Positions 35,015-44,104 of a stretch of 64,000 bases of DNA are shown here, piece after piece. A program made the position numbers and the translations under genes. Positions within the stretch are counted from its first letter, which is position 1. Every line of letters starts with the position of its first letter. Source of the DNA: JBMNMS01 sp050953445 (GTDB lineage: Bacteria > Bacillota > Clostridia > Peptostreptococcales > Anaerovoracaceae). The stretch lies in contig JBMNMS010000002.1 in the NCBI GenBank assembly GCA_050953445.1, positions 372,001 to 436,000 on the forward strand. The letters run 5' to 3'. The notes beneath the pieces are model-generated. The model saw only the letters and a program-made list of their open reading frames with translations, made no database searches and was not told the DNA's origin.

Positions 35015-36523
35015 CTATTTTCTATAAACCTGTCCGTTTACCAAGGTTGTACCCTTAATTTCGAATAGTTCACTAACGGTTACCAATTGATAGCCCATGT
35101 CTATTAATTTGGGTATCAATATTTGTGATGCTTCCACAGTACTATCGTAAAGGTCATGCATCAATATAATATCCCCATCGGAAACATTTTTTAAAACATG
35201 ATCTGTTATTGCTTTGGTATTTCTACTTTTCCAATCAAGGGTGTCGATAGACCAAAGTATGAGCGGCATATTTGCATCGGCCTTTAACCTGTCATTAAAG
35301 GAGCCATAAGTGGGTCTTAGCAGCCTTGGCTCATAACCAGTTACTTCAATAACTGCCTGTTGGGTGTTTGTTATTTGTTCCATCAGCTCATTATAGGACA
35401 ACTTAGTCAATTCCTTATGACTATAGCTATGGTTTCCTATTTCGCTGCCTTCTTCTAACATACGTATTAAAAGACCTGAATTATTTGAAACCCTGTTTCC
35501 TAATATGAAAAATGTTGCCACACCACCGTGCTCTTTTAGCGCATCTAAAATGGGTGTCGTAGTTTTCTTGTTAGGACCATCGTCATATGTTAACGCAACC
35601 ATAGGCTTGTTGGGGTCTATATCTCTTTCGGGTAAAACAATCTCTTCTTTTTGTTGCTTAGAATCCTGATCAGGAAAATCAGAGTCCTCCTCCGCTATAT
35701 CCTTTTCTGCAACGAAAAACTCCAGCCATTCCTTTTTTATATAATCCTTTAACTCCACATATGGTATTTCAGCAACAGGCATTCCAAAATTTCCGCTAAA
35801 CAACTGATACTTCGCAAACTTGAACACGATTCCATCATCTATAAATATGAAATTTGCATAGTTTTCAGGGGAGGGATAAATCCCTTCTTTAAATATTGAA
35901 GAATCCATATTTTTTTTATAAATTTTACTTGTTCTGAAAATATTTTCACATGCCTGAGCAATATACTCTAAATATTCGCCCTCCATAATATCATTCAATC
36001 CAATTATTGAATCGTTGGCAAGGTCATACGTTCTTGTGATTATGCCCACATCGGGATGGGCAAAGGAAGATGAATCTTCTGTAATGGTAAAAGCAATACT
36101 TACTAAATCATTCGGTGCCCCATAGGTTTCGTAATCAATATTGAGCTCATAATGGTGCTTCGGGTCTACTAAAACCTCTTCAGTTAAATCGTTTTTATAA
36201 CCCTCAATATAACCCCGTATTAAGCTCTCACTCAGTTTATCAATAGTATCCTTGCCAAAGGAAGGATAGTGGGCACTGACAAATACATTGTCCCCGTATT
36301 CTATAATGGTTTGTATATCTCCAAAGTCCTTATTACCCAACAAAGGCAAATCTTCAATCCGGTTTTCCTCATTTATATCATTCCTGCCGGTTTCATTAAT
36401 GCCACCATCCAATAATTTTACGAACAAAATACCGATGATAATTAAAAGGACGATTAAAGCATAAAGCTTAAGCCTTCTTTTTTTCTTATTACTATTGTTT
36501 ATGCCCACCCGTCCTGCCACCAA
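35015..36523 (-). CDS. Membrane-anchored polysaccharide deacetylase (PdaC-like)
   Basis: 502 residues. An N-terminal membrane helix (LYALIVLLIIIGILFV, about 19-36) anchors it outside. Residues about 60-265 look like the DUF4163/DUF3298 domains found in B. subtilis PdaC. The NodB homology domain (about 300-490) has TYDDGP (motif 1, about 310), HSYSH with the metal histidines (motif 2, about 364), RPTYGSF (motif 3, about 400), DTLDWK (motif 4) and ILMHD (motif 5, about 451). All catalytic positions look present. It probably removes acetyl groups from peptidoglycan and so changes lysozyme sensitivity. The start is TTG 36523 with AGAGGT upstream; a GTG further in is possible. Confidence 0.88.
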   Translation of the reverse strand: MVAGRVGINNSNKKKRRLKLYALIVLLIIIGILFVKLLDGGINETGRNDINEENRIEDLPLLGNKDFGDIQTIIEYGDNVFVSAHYPSFGKDTIDKLSESLIRGYIEGYKNDLTEEVLVDPKHHYELNIDYETYGAPNDLVSIAFTITEDSSSFAHPDVGIITRTYDLANDSIIGLNDIMEGEYLEYIAQACENIFRTSKIYKKNMDSSIFKEGIYPSPENYANFIFIDDGIVFKFAKYQLFSGNFGMPVAEIPYVELKDYIKKEWLEFFVAEKDIAEEDSDFPDQDSKQQKEEIVLPERDIDPNKPMVALTYDDGPNKKTTTPILDALKEHGGVATFFILGNRVSNNSGLLIRMLEEGSEIGNHSYSHKELTKLSYNELMEQITNTQQAVIEVTGYEPRLLRPTYGSFNDRLKADANMPLILWSIDTLDWKSRNTKAITDHVLKNVSDGDIILMHDLYDSTVEASQILIPKLIDMGYQLVTVSELFEIKGTTLVNGQVYRK

Positions 36524-36738
36524 TATAAATTACCTCTTTTTTTTTCACATAATGTTAAATACACATTTCGACATTTGTTGCACATTTCCTCCTGATTATA
36601 ACACACTTTTTGAATGGCAACCATAAATCCATTGATCAAGTTTGTACCAAAGAAAATCCTCGAAAAAACCTTGATACCTATTGAAAAATATTTGAAAAGG
36701 GCTGTATGTCCAGATATCCTCACCGTCATCACTAAGGA

Positions 36739-36773
36739 AATAACCCTGCTATTTCAATGGTTGCAGGGTTATT
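36739..36773. terminator. Terminator-like hairpin in the 36524-36889 intergenic region
   Basis: Perfect 11-bp stem AATAACCCTGC / GCAGGGTTATT with a 13-base loop, then T6 on the + strand. Downstream of the big surface-protein gene on the - strand it could also end that transcript. The rest of the 366-bp gap has no convincing gene. Confidence 0.65.
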
Positions 36774-36889
36774 TTTTTAAAATTATAATTTACTATTTTG
36801 TATCATCAGTGTGTCGGCAAATTCAAAGGTATCATAAAATAATACTTATTTCATAGTATTGAGCATATTCGCACCCTATACGGTTCACG

Positions 36890-39800
36890 CTATTTTTTAT
36901 GATTCTCAATAAAACGGTTTAAGATTGCCGCTACCTGGGCTCGGGTGGCATCGCCTCCGGGCATCAAGTTGCCCTTGCTACCTTGAATGACTCCTGCACC
37001 GCAGGCCCACTGCATGGCAGGAATAGCATACTCCGAAATATCGAAAGAATCCATATAAGAGAGAATATTAGTATCCCCTCCTACTGAAACATCGTATCCT
37101 TTATACTTTGCATAACGATATAGGAGTGCCGCCATCTGTTCCCGTGTAATCGTGTCATTAGGGCCAAACCTGTTACTCCCATAACCTGTCACGATTTCAT
37201 TTGCCGCTGCCCATGCCACTGCATCGGCATACCATGCGCCCTGGGCAACATCGGTAAATTCCGCCCCGCTGTTTACTGTGGTATTCCCCTCCATGCGCCA
37301 CATTACCATTACCAGCATACCACGGGTCATGGCAAGGTCGGAGCTGAAGGTTGTGTCCGTTGTTCCGGCAAAGAGGTTGTGAATGTATGCATAAACTGCA
37401 TCCTTATAGTACCATGCGGTATCTGCCGTATCTGTAAAAGGATAATCGCCGATTACATATTCGGAGAAGGATCCCGTATGAAACTCATAGCAGTGAGATC
37501 CGGAATCGTAAATGCACTCTATCGCCTCTAAAACCACCTTACCGTCTGCTTCCGTAATCATGCGCCAGACAATGGGATGTTCAACCGGAGTGCCGCTGAC
37601 GGGGATTCTGACGGTAGCAATACCTCCGCCAAAATCGTGAACCTGAGTTGTGCCCATGTAAGCGGTCAAATTGATAACAAGCGCATCCCCCACCAAATGT
37701 CTTTGAGCATCGGTCAGGGCACCGACTGAAACTTCATTGGCACATAGCTTCAAATCGGAAGAGCCGGTTGAAATCAGGGCATCGATAGCCTTATTGTCAA
37801 GGCTTACACTCTTGCCATCGGACATGGTAATCTCAAGTCCCGCTGCAGACGAAAAGGCAATTCCGGACAGGATATCATTTGGAATAATCGCTGTGTCAAG
37901 ATTAGTGGATAAAGGTCTTAAATCGATAGATACCGGTTTGTCATCATCTATGGCAGCATTGATAATGCTTTTAATTTCTTGTTCGGAAGGTGCTTCTATT
38001 ACAACAGTATTACCTTGGACAAGCGCTGTAATGGGAACAGAATGCACATCCCCTTCAATCTTAATTGATGGTTTGGAAGTTTCCGGTGTAATCTCCCCTC
38101 CACCTCCGCCAGTTCCTCCGCTTCCGCTGCTACCTCCGCTTCCACCGGAAGATTTTTCGGAAAACAGTGCTACAATCTCCGCATTATCTTTAACGGTAAA
38201 AGTATTGCCGGATGAAAGTGGTAAATCATTTACTGTCAGTGCAGAGAGAATATATCCATCTGCCGGTGTGGCAGTTATGGTCAGAATATCTCCAAATCCT
38301 ATTTGATTTCCATCCACCAAATCATCGTCACCTCGTTTGACTTTAATGCTGCCGTTATAGGGCGTGATGATAGTCAAACTGTACTGTTCTATCGCCTTGA
38401 AATAGGCATCCACATTGCTGGTGGCGGCCAGAGATGTAATGGTGTAAATGTCATTTTTTATCAGGTCATCCATCTGTTTAAACTTGGTGATTGTCCCCTC
38501 GCTTATGGCCCATTTCAGGAGCCGGCTATCAGAATCTGCCTGGGCATCAAAAACGACCTTGGTTTCCGGAACAAGCCTGTCTCCGGAATCGATTGTACTT
38601 CCGTTTGCTTCTGCTGTCAGCGTTCCCCTGCCACCGTTTTCTTCTATGGGGGAGAAGGTGACCGGATATCGAAGGTTTGCAGAGAACTCTGCTCCAACAG
38701 TGATATTTTCAAGAGCCTTCCAGGTGATCCTCGTTATATCCTTGCTATAAGTCGCAAAGTAATCCGTCCACCTTTTAAAGGTATGATACTTATTGACGTC
38801 GATTTCAAAAGTCAAAACAGTACTGTCATATATGCTGATATATCCATCTTCATCAGGTTTCAGAGTAATCCCCTCGTCATTGGTCACCGTGATGGTGCCT
38901 CCATCTGCGTTCTTAATCAAAACCTTTCGCTGCATATCAGGATCGTCTTCAAAAGCAAAAACAGCTATTACATGGTGCGTTTCGGCAAAAGGATAGAAGG
39001 TCAGCGTATTGCTTCCTGCTGCCGTAATAGAAGTTATAATGCCATCCGTACGAATATGCCACTCTTTCAGCACATAACCTTCTGCAGGGTCTGCTGTAAA
39101 TTCGATGGCATCATAAACCTCCGCACCACTTGGGTCGAAAGCATACCCCCCCACAGTTGCTGTGAGCGAGCCCATCCGGTTTTCTTCTTCATCCATTGTT
39201 ATATCGTCATAACTTACAAAACTTGTTACGGCAACACTGGCAGTTTCAACTTTGATGGTCGTTTCATCTCGAATGATAAAATTGAATTTACCATCTGCCG
39301 AAGTTATCTCCAGGGTGTCGCCCCCTGAGGTTAAGGTAACACGGGTGATGGTGCTGCTATCTCGGGGAACAACCTCTATGTAAACAATGCTCTCTTCCGG
39401 TACAGATTGGCCGCTGGAAATACCAACATTCCCCAGGTGGGTGGCAGTCACGCTCACATCCTGCTTATCATATTCCAAATAGAGGGAGATGTTCTTTTTC
39501 GGCATGGTAATGGCTGCTTCATTAGACCAAAGACTTTCGCCTTTTTCAGTATTATAGGTCGTCACAACGAATGTGTACTCCGTGTTGCTCTTCAGACCGG
39601 AAACCTCATAGGAACTCTCACCAGCTCCAAGCAGATCTTCGTTCAGACGCTCATAGCTGTTTCCTTTTTTTTGATAGACATTGTAACCATCTACTGGGAA
39701 CCGGCCTGTGGTATCCGGCTTGCTCCATGTCAACTCAACGGAAGCCTCGCCCCTCAAGTCTACTTCTAAATCGGTGACCGGAGGTGTGGGAGCAGTGATA

Positions 39801-42619
39801 TCTGTCACTTTGTAACCCAGGATGAGCACATTCTTGCCTGCCACACCCAGATTGCGGGTGGTCTTGCCCAGTGCCCAGGTGAAGCCATATGCCCGAATGA
39901 CGGATTCGGGGATACCTTTAGCCACCAAGGCCTCTGCATCCAAATCCTGCACGGTGCCGCTTGTCTCTGTGCTGCTGGATTTGGTGGTGGATTCGCTTGA
40001 ACCGCTCATATAATCAAGACTGCCATAAAAGCCCGCCTTGGAAGAGACAAAACATGCATCAAAACCAAAAGTGGCTGTCATTTCGAAAGTGAAACCATGC
40101 GCCTGTTCGATGGTTTCTGTTTGTGCGCTTCCATCAGCGCTGGTGCTGGAGGTTTCGCCACCGTTATAGCCCAAACGGTAGCTGGCACTGCTGACGGATG
40201 TGATGCTGTTGCTGTAGCCCCAGGGATTCCCCTCCTGCCCCAGCCATTGCAAATCATTTTGAAGATCCAGCCGCTCCATCTCTTTGAAAGGTTTGCCTTT
40301 GGCATTCGCAATCCCAAGCTGATTGTAGGCATCTGCGAAAGCATTGTAATCGGCTACCGACATCTGGACGTAGGTTGGTGTCTTAGGAACAGAAATACTC
40401 ATACCATCATTATGCCAATCATTAGTCTCTTCGTTAAAGGCTTCATATTTATAAACAAAAACAGGGGTGCGATAAACCACGACGCTGTCGTATGCCTTCG
40501 CTGTAAAACTGTCAGAAGTGGAATGAATCAGAGTATCTTCAAAGCTCTTTGTCCAGTCCATGACATAACCTGCTTTAATGTCGATACCACCGACGGTTCC
40601 CTCCAGACTGAGCACACCGCCCGCTCCAAAGGATACACTGTTTGATGAACCAAGGGTGTATTCATACTCCTGGGTGAAAGTGTATGTGGTAGAGCCATAG
40701 TCATCCCCAAGCTCTCCAAACCAGGGGGCCGCTTGCAGCACAGCCATGACCTGGGGATCCGAGTAAGCATAGTCTACTCCCACATATCTGACCATAGTGC
40801 CGTCCTTGTCTCTGTCAATGGGGACAAAAACGCAGTTTAACACCTGTGTAAAGCCATCACCCTTATTGTCAATAATTAAATCATTTGATATGTGGTTGGA
40901 GCTACCGGGGTTGTCGCCGTTGGAATAGTAGGTATCATTATTCCCCTCAACCTTAAGTTCACCTGTATCCTTGTCATACTCCCTGCCAATGAAACCTCGA
41001 AGGTAGAAATAGTCGTGGGTGCTCGTCTCCTTCAAACCGACGGTGAATATAATCTGTTCGTAACCATATTTGTTACCGTCAAAATTCCCTACCGCCAGGG
41101 AAGGGATAAAGCCGGTGTTTATGGTGCTTCCCCCCACAGCGGAATCATTTTTTGTGAAATAGTCGGGAGTATATTTCACGCTTGGCGAGCCGTCCACATC
41201 GTAAATTGTGCCTCCGATGAACATTAGTTCCTTGTTGGCGTGACCATTGAATGCCACACATTCCACACCCATGGGCTGCCATACCTTATCGCCGGTAAAA
41301 ATGGATGTATTGGTGCCTTTGAGCCAGCCGTTGGCATCTACTTGGTTAAAGCGGGTGATATCATCATCTCTTGCAATTTGGCCGAGACGGTTTTCAGCAT
41401 CGAAGCTTGCAATGAGAATTTTATCTTTGTTGATATCAAAGGGGGTATCACAATCATAGCTGTCTTTCTTCGCTTTGATAATATTTTCGTAACCGGCCAC
41501 AGTGATCTCATCTTTTCCATCGCCGTCGGTGTCACCTGCCGCAATACCGGGGGCAATCATGGAGCGATATTTCTTCACACCGTTAACATCGTGCCAGTTG
41601 TGCCACAGCTTGGAAAAATCGGTTTTATCGTTGTCTAAGACACCTGCATGACCCTTCTCCTGACCGTAGGCCACTCTCAGCCAGGGGCAGTAGTAAGCGC
41701 AATCAATATTCTTCCAGTTAGTATCATAGGTTTGCCCTTCTACCCTGTTGATGTAAGAGAGGACGGCTAAGTCGTCAATACCGTCGCCGTTGAAATCCCC
41801 GGTGGCAAGGTCGCAGGAGAGCTTATTTTGCTTGTAGTCGCTCTCAGCCATTTTCCTCCCAAAAACCTCGGTGACGTATTTGGGGTGGAGCATATCCTGC
41901 TGTATCTTATTATCTATTAGATCAAGCACATTTGTTGCGGCATCATACTCCAGTTCTATCAATCCGTATTGATTACCATCGTTGGCTAAATAGGCAACGA
42001 TGGTTTCCTTGCCGTTCCCCGAGTAGTCACCGGCGGTGATGGCGAAGAAGTTGCCGGCTTCGTGTTGATACATTCCCTGATTCTCGCTAAACCATGATGC
42101 CATACAATTATAAGACCGTTCATTGCTAACCACTCCGGTAACAGTGTTTTGCACCCAAACCATGATGTAACTATATATTGGGCTTGTAGAATTATACTTT
42201 AAGCCGATATAGGCCACATGATCCTTCCGGCCCGAGCCGGCGGGGTCAAAGGCCACGGCTTCAACATATAAATATTCCTTCGTGCCGGAGAGGTTTGTAG
42301 GATTACTTGAACTGAAGGCGTTCGATTTGATTGCATCGTCATAGCTGGTTGACGATTTGTGCACCTTACTGCTATTATTAAGATCATAGGTCTTATAGAT
42401 CAGCAGCTCGCTAATGGCGTTAAGCAAAAAAGGCTCGCCCAACTTGTAGCCATAGGGATTTTCAGTGCTGTTTGGATCATAACCCGAAGGTGCGACCTTA
42501 TCCATCTTCAGTATGCTGTCGAACTGTGATGAAGCTGCATGTGTGACAGGGCTGACAACCGGCAATAATGTCAGTATCATACACATCACTAACAGCATAC
42601 TTATCATCTTTCTTTTCAT
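36890..42619 (-). CDS. Giant SLH-anchored surface protein
   Basis: 1909 residues. A signal peptide (about 1-28, ending THAAS) is followed by FG-GAP/VCBS-like repeats with calcium-type loops (GDYSGNGKE, GDFNGDGIDD, GDTDGDGKDE; about 190-540). A beta-rich, Ser/Thr/Gly-rich middle covers about 640-930. Then come one fibronectin type III domain (about 940-1040), several InlB-B-like repeats (about 1130-1480), a Gly/Ser linker near 1490, an unnamed domain, and three SLH repeats (about 1725-1905) that bind pyruvylated wall polymer. It probably sits on the S-layer, in adhesion or substrate contact. The middle region is not recognised. A 102-residue membrane protein gene lies 26 bp upstream, same strand. 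Confidence 0.85.
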   Translation of the reverse strand: MKRKMISMLLVMCMILTLLPVVSPVTHAASSQFDSILKMDKVAPSGYDPNSTENPYGYKLGEPFLLNAISELLIYKTYDLNNSSKVHKSSTSYDDAIKSNAFSSSNPTNLSGTKEYLYVEAVAFDPAGSGRKDHVAYIGLKYNSTSPIYSYIMVWVQNTVTGVVSNERSYNCMASWFSENQGMYQHEAGNFFAITAGDYSGNGKETIVAYLANDGNQYGLIELEYDAATNVLDLIDNKIQQDMLHPKYVTEVFGRKMAESDYKQNKLSCDLATGDFNGDGIDDLAVLSYINRVEGQTYDTNWKNIDCAYYCPWLRVAYGQEKGHAGVLDNDKTDFSKLWHNWHDVNGVKKYRSMIAPGIAAGDTDGDGKDEITVAGYENIIKAKKDSYDCDTPFDINKDKILIASFDAENRLGQIARDDDITRFNQVDANGWLKGTNTSIFTGDKVWQPMGVECVAFNGHANKELMFIGGTIYDVDGSPSVKYTPDYFTKNDSAVGGSTINTGFIPSLAVGNFDGNKYGYEQIIFTVGLKETSTHDYFYLRGFIGREYDKDTGELKVEGNNDTYYSNGDNPGSSNHISNDLIIDNKGDGFTQVLNCVFVPIDRDKDGTMVRYVGVDYAYSDPQVMAVLQAAPWFGELGDDYGSTTYTFTQEYEYTLGSSNSVSFGAGGVLSLEGTVGGIDIKAGYVMDWTKSFEDTLIHSTSDSFTAKAYDSVVVYRTPVFVYKYEAFNEETNDWHNDGMSISVPKTPTYVQMSVADYNAFADAYNQLGIANAKGKPFKEMERLDLQNDLQWLGQEGNPWGYSNSITSVSSASYRLGYNGGETSSTSADGSAQTETIEQAHGFTFEMTATFGFDACFVSSKAGFYGSLDYMSGSSESTTKSSSTETSGTVQDLDAEALVAKGIPESVIRAYGFTWALGKTTRNLGVAGKNVLILGYKVTDITAPTPPVTDLEVDLRGEASVELTWSKPDTTGRFPVDGYNVYQKKGNSYERLNEDLLGAGESSYEVSGLKSNTEYTFVVTTYNTEKGESLWSNEAAITMPKKNISLYLEYDKQDVSVTATHLGNVGISSGQSVPEESIVYIEVVPRDSSTITRVTLTSGGDTLEITSADGKFNFIIRDETTIKVETASVAVTSFVSYDDITMDEEENRMGSLTATVGGYAFDPSGAEVYDAIEFTADPAEGYVLKEWHIRTDGIITSITAAGSNTLTFYPFAETHHVIAVFAFEDDPDMQRKVLIKNADGGTITVTNDEGITLKPDEDGYISIYDSTVLTFEIDVNKYHTFKRWTDYFATYSKDITRITWKALENITVGAEFSANLRYPVTFSPIEENGGRGTLTAEANGSTIDSGDRLVPETKVVFDAQADSDSRLLKWAISEGTITKFKQMDDLIKNDIYTITSLAATSNVDAYFKAIEQYSLTIITPYNGSIKVKRGDDDLVDGNQIGFGDILTITATPADGYILSALTVNDLPLSSGNTFTVKDNAEIVALFSEKSSGGSGGSSGSGGTGGGGGEITPETSKPSIKIEGDVHSVPITALVQGNTVVIEAPSEQEIKSIINAAIDDDKPVSIDLRPLSTNLDTAIIPNDILSGIAFSSAAGLEITMSDGKSVSLDNKAIDALISTGSSDLKLCANEVSVGALTDAQRHLVGDALVINLTAYMGTTQVHDFGGGIATVRIPVSGTPVEHPIVWRMITEADGKVVLEAIECIYDSGSHCYEFHTGSFSEYVIGDYPFTDTADTAWYYKDAVYAYIHNLFAGTTDTTFSSDLAMTRGMLVMVMWRMEGNTTVNSGAEFTDVAQGAWYADAVAWAAANEIVTGYGSNRFGPNDTITREQMAALLYRYAKYKGYDVSVGGDTNILSYMDSFDISEYAIPAMQWACGAGVIQGSKGNLMPGGDATRAQVAAILNRFIENHKK

Positions 42620-42645
42620 TTTCTCTTGTCCTCCTCCTTGTTTCC

Positions 42646-42954
42646 TTAATTGCGTTTTTCCATCTTAGCTCTATATCTGATACAGAGCACCGTAATCACC
42701 ACTGCAGCGGCAAAAGAAAGCACTCCGGCAAGGACATAGCCGCCTGCGTTTTCATATAGTAGCATCGCGCCACATAAACTTGACACCACACCGCCTTGCG
42801 CTCCGTCTGTCATGGCACAAACGGCACCAATAAGGAATAAGGCCAGCATGGAGCACAGCGAGGCAAGCCCGCCTATAAATCGATTTTCCCTTTTACGGTG
42901 CAACTGCCCGGCACGCATCCGCACTCGTCTGACCCGTTCCGCCGTATCATACAT
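42646..42954 (-). CDS. Two-helix membrane protein upstream of the SLH protein
   Basis: 102 residues: an arginine-rich N terminus (RVRRVRMRAGQLHRKREN), a first helix (LASLCSMLALFLIGAVCAM), a glycine-rich outside loop, a second helix (GYVLAGVLSFAAAVVITVL) and a short basic tail. It has the same plan as the protein at 34013-34345, which follows the sigma factor, and the two look like distant relatives. Probably cotranscribed with the surface-protein gene. No sigma factor gene adjoins it. A role in sensing or in regulating the surface protein is inference only. Confidence 0.65.
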   Translation of the reverse strand: MYDTAERVRRVRMRAGQLHRKRENRFIGGLASLCSMLALFLIGAVCAMTDGAQGGVVSSLCGAMLLYENAGGYVLAGVLSFAAAVVITVLCIRYRAKMEKRN

Positions 42955-43068
42955 TTAAAACGCTCCTTTCCTACAAAATTCCCCTTCTACCTATATAGGT
43001 ACAAAAAAACCCAAAACTACGCACCACAAATAAAAAAATTGCATACTTCCCTATTACTATAAAGAAAA

Positions 43069-43095
43069 AAAGAGCCTCCATATTGATAGCTCTTT
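43069..43095 (-). terminator. Terminator of the PrsW gene
   Basis: Stem AAAGAGC / GCTCTTT (43069-43075 with 43089-43095). Read on the - strand it is followed by a T-rich tract, 30 bp after the prsW stop. Confidence 0.75.
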
Positions 43096-43124
43096 GATAA
43101 AATATTCTCTTAAAATAATATTTA

Positions 43125-43766
43125 CTATATTCTTGCTAATTTTCCTGACCTATATATCCTGCTTGCCACTACTCCTAAAACCATTGTAGAAATTGGTAAT
43201 GAATAGGCAATGTATTGAGTCATGCCACCATGTGCAATCAAAAGATTATAAATTGCATGAAAGGTGATAGCTGCACCCAAAAGCCCAAATGTTCCTGATA
43301 CCTTGAGCCAGTTATGTTGCCACACATAAACAAGACCATAGCTTGCAATTACACCGCAAACTATGTGCATAGCACCTGTGCCAAAGCCCCGGACAAGTAT
43401 AAAAGAAAGTTGGGAAGCACCGTTTTCTATAAGATAGCATATATTTTCAAATGTGGCAAAGCTAGTGGCTACAATTATAACTGCCATATTGATCCTGTCA
43501 GGTTTTGGTTCAAAGATTAGCAGATAGAAAAGCAAAGGAAGTAATTTCATAATCTCCTCCACCACAGGTGCAATCTGGGTCGTAGCATCTATAAAATCTG
43601 CACCGTATAGTTTGGCGAAAAAGGTGTTGATATAAGCCGACAATATACAGGCACCCATACCTGCAATACAAAAGAAAAATACCTTATGATATTTCTTCCC
43701 CATGTAAAGATTGGCCAACAAGAGTGGCCCGGCTATGCATACAAAAATATTTTCGATATATGTCAT
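43125..43766 (-). CDS. prsW: PrsW-family intramembrane protease
   Basis: 213 residues, about seven to eight membrane helices. The four PrsW motifs are visible: VVEEIMK with the glutamate pair (about residue 69), FATFENI (about 104), GTGAMHIVCG with a histidine (about 131) and FHAIYN (about 168). PrsW of B. subtilis makes the first cut in the anti-sigma factor RsiW; related proteins may cut other membrane regulators. An ECF sigma factor and two candidate anti-sigma-like proteins lie within 10 kb, which hints at a shared pathway but does not show it. It stands alone with its own terminator. Confidence 0.85.
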   Translation of the reverse strand: MTYIENIFVCIAGPLLLANLYMGKKYHKVFFFCIAGMGACILSAYINTFFAKLYGADFIDATTQIAPVVEEIMKLLPLLFYLLIFEPKPDRINMAVIIVATSFATFENICYLIENGASQLSFILVRGFGTGAMHIVCGVIASYGLVYVWQHNWLKVSGTFGLLGAAITFHAIYNLLIAHGGMTQYIAYSLPISTMVLGVVASRIYRSGKLARI

Positions 43767-44104
43767 ATGCCCACCGCCATTTTCTACCTTATTTACTCCC
43801 GGTTTTCTCAGAACATTTTAACATACTTGTGACGGAATATGTGCTTTATAGTTTATCCTTATCAGCTATTTACGGGTAGTGTTGAGAGCCGGTAGCACCC
43901 TGTTTGGGGGCCGCCTGCGACTTCCATACAGATTGGCATAACCCAAAATGGCTGACACCCCTATTGCCACCTTAAGGGGCACAAAGTGGAGCCGGGCACG
44001 CTTTAAATTTGGATTATATCAAATACTTGAAAAGGACTGCCATGAAAATAGCAGTCCCTTTTCTATAATGGGCAGGGGCAACTACTATCCCTCTGCCCCA
44101 TAGT
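43767..44104. other. Intergenic region between fprA and prsW
   Basis: No convincing gene. Its middle (about 43866-44005) is richer in G+C than the flanks and is open on the - strand for 45 codons without an ATG (…VAIGVSAILGYANLYGSRR…), perhaps a relic. Confidence 0.3.
44030..44062 (-). terminator. Terminator after the flavodiiron gene
   Basis: Stem AAAAGGACTGC / GCAGTCCCTTTT with one bulged base and a 10-base loop, 43 bp past the fprA stop on the - strand. Confidence 0.65.

Noticed and set aside
36614..36856. 80-codon + strand frame starting MATINPLIKF
   Set aside because: No ribosome site, and the second half encodes the terminator hairpin at 36739-36773; probably chance.
37737..39328. Long + strand frames of 189 and 341 codons inside the SLH protein gene
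   Set aside because: Antisense shadows of the 1909-residue gene, whose domains are clear on the - strand.
43767..44104. Possible tRNA or other structured RNA in the G+C-richer gap
   Set aside because: No cloverleaf or known RNA motif could be drawn from it.
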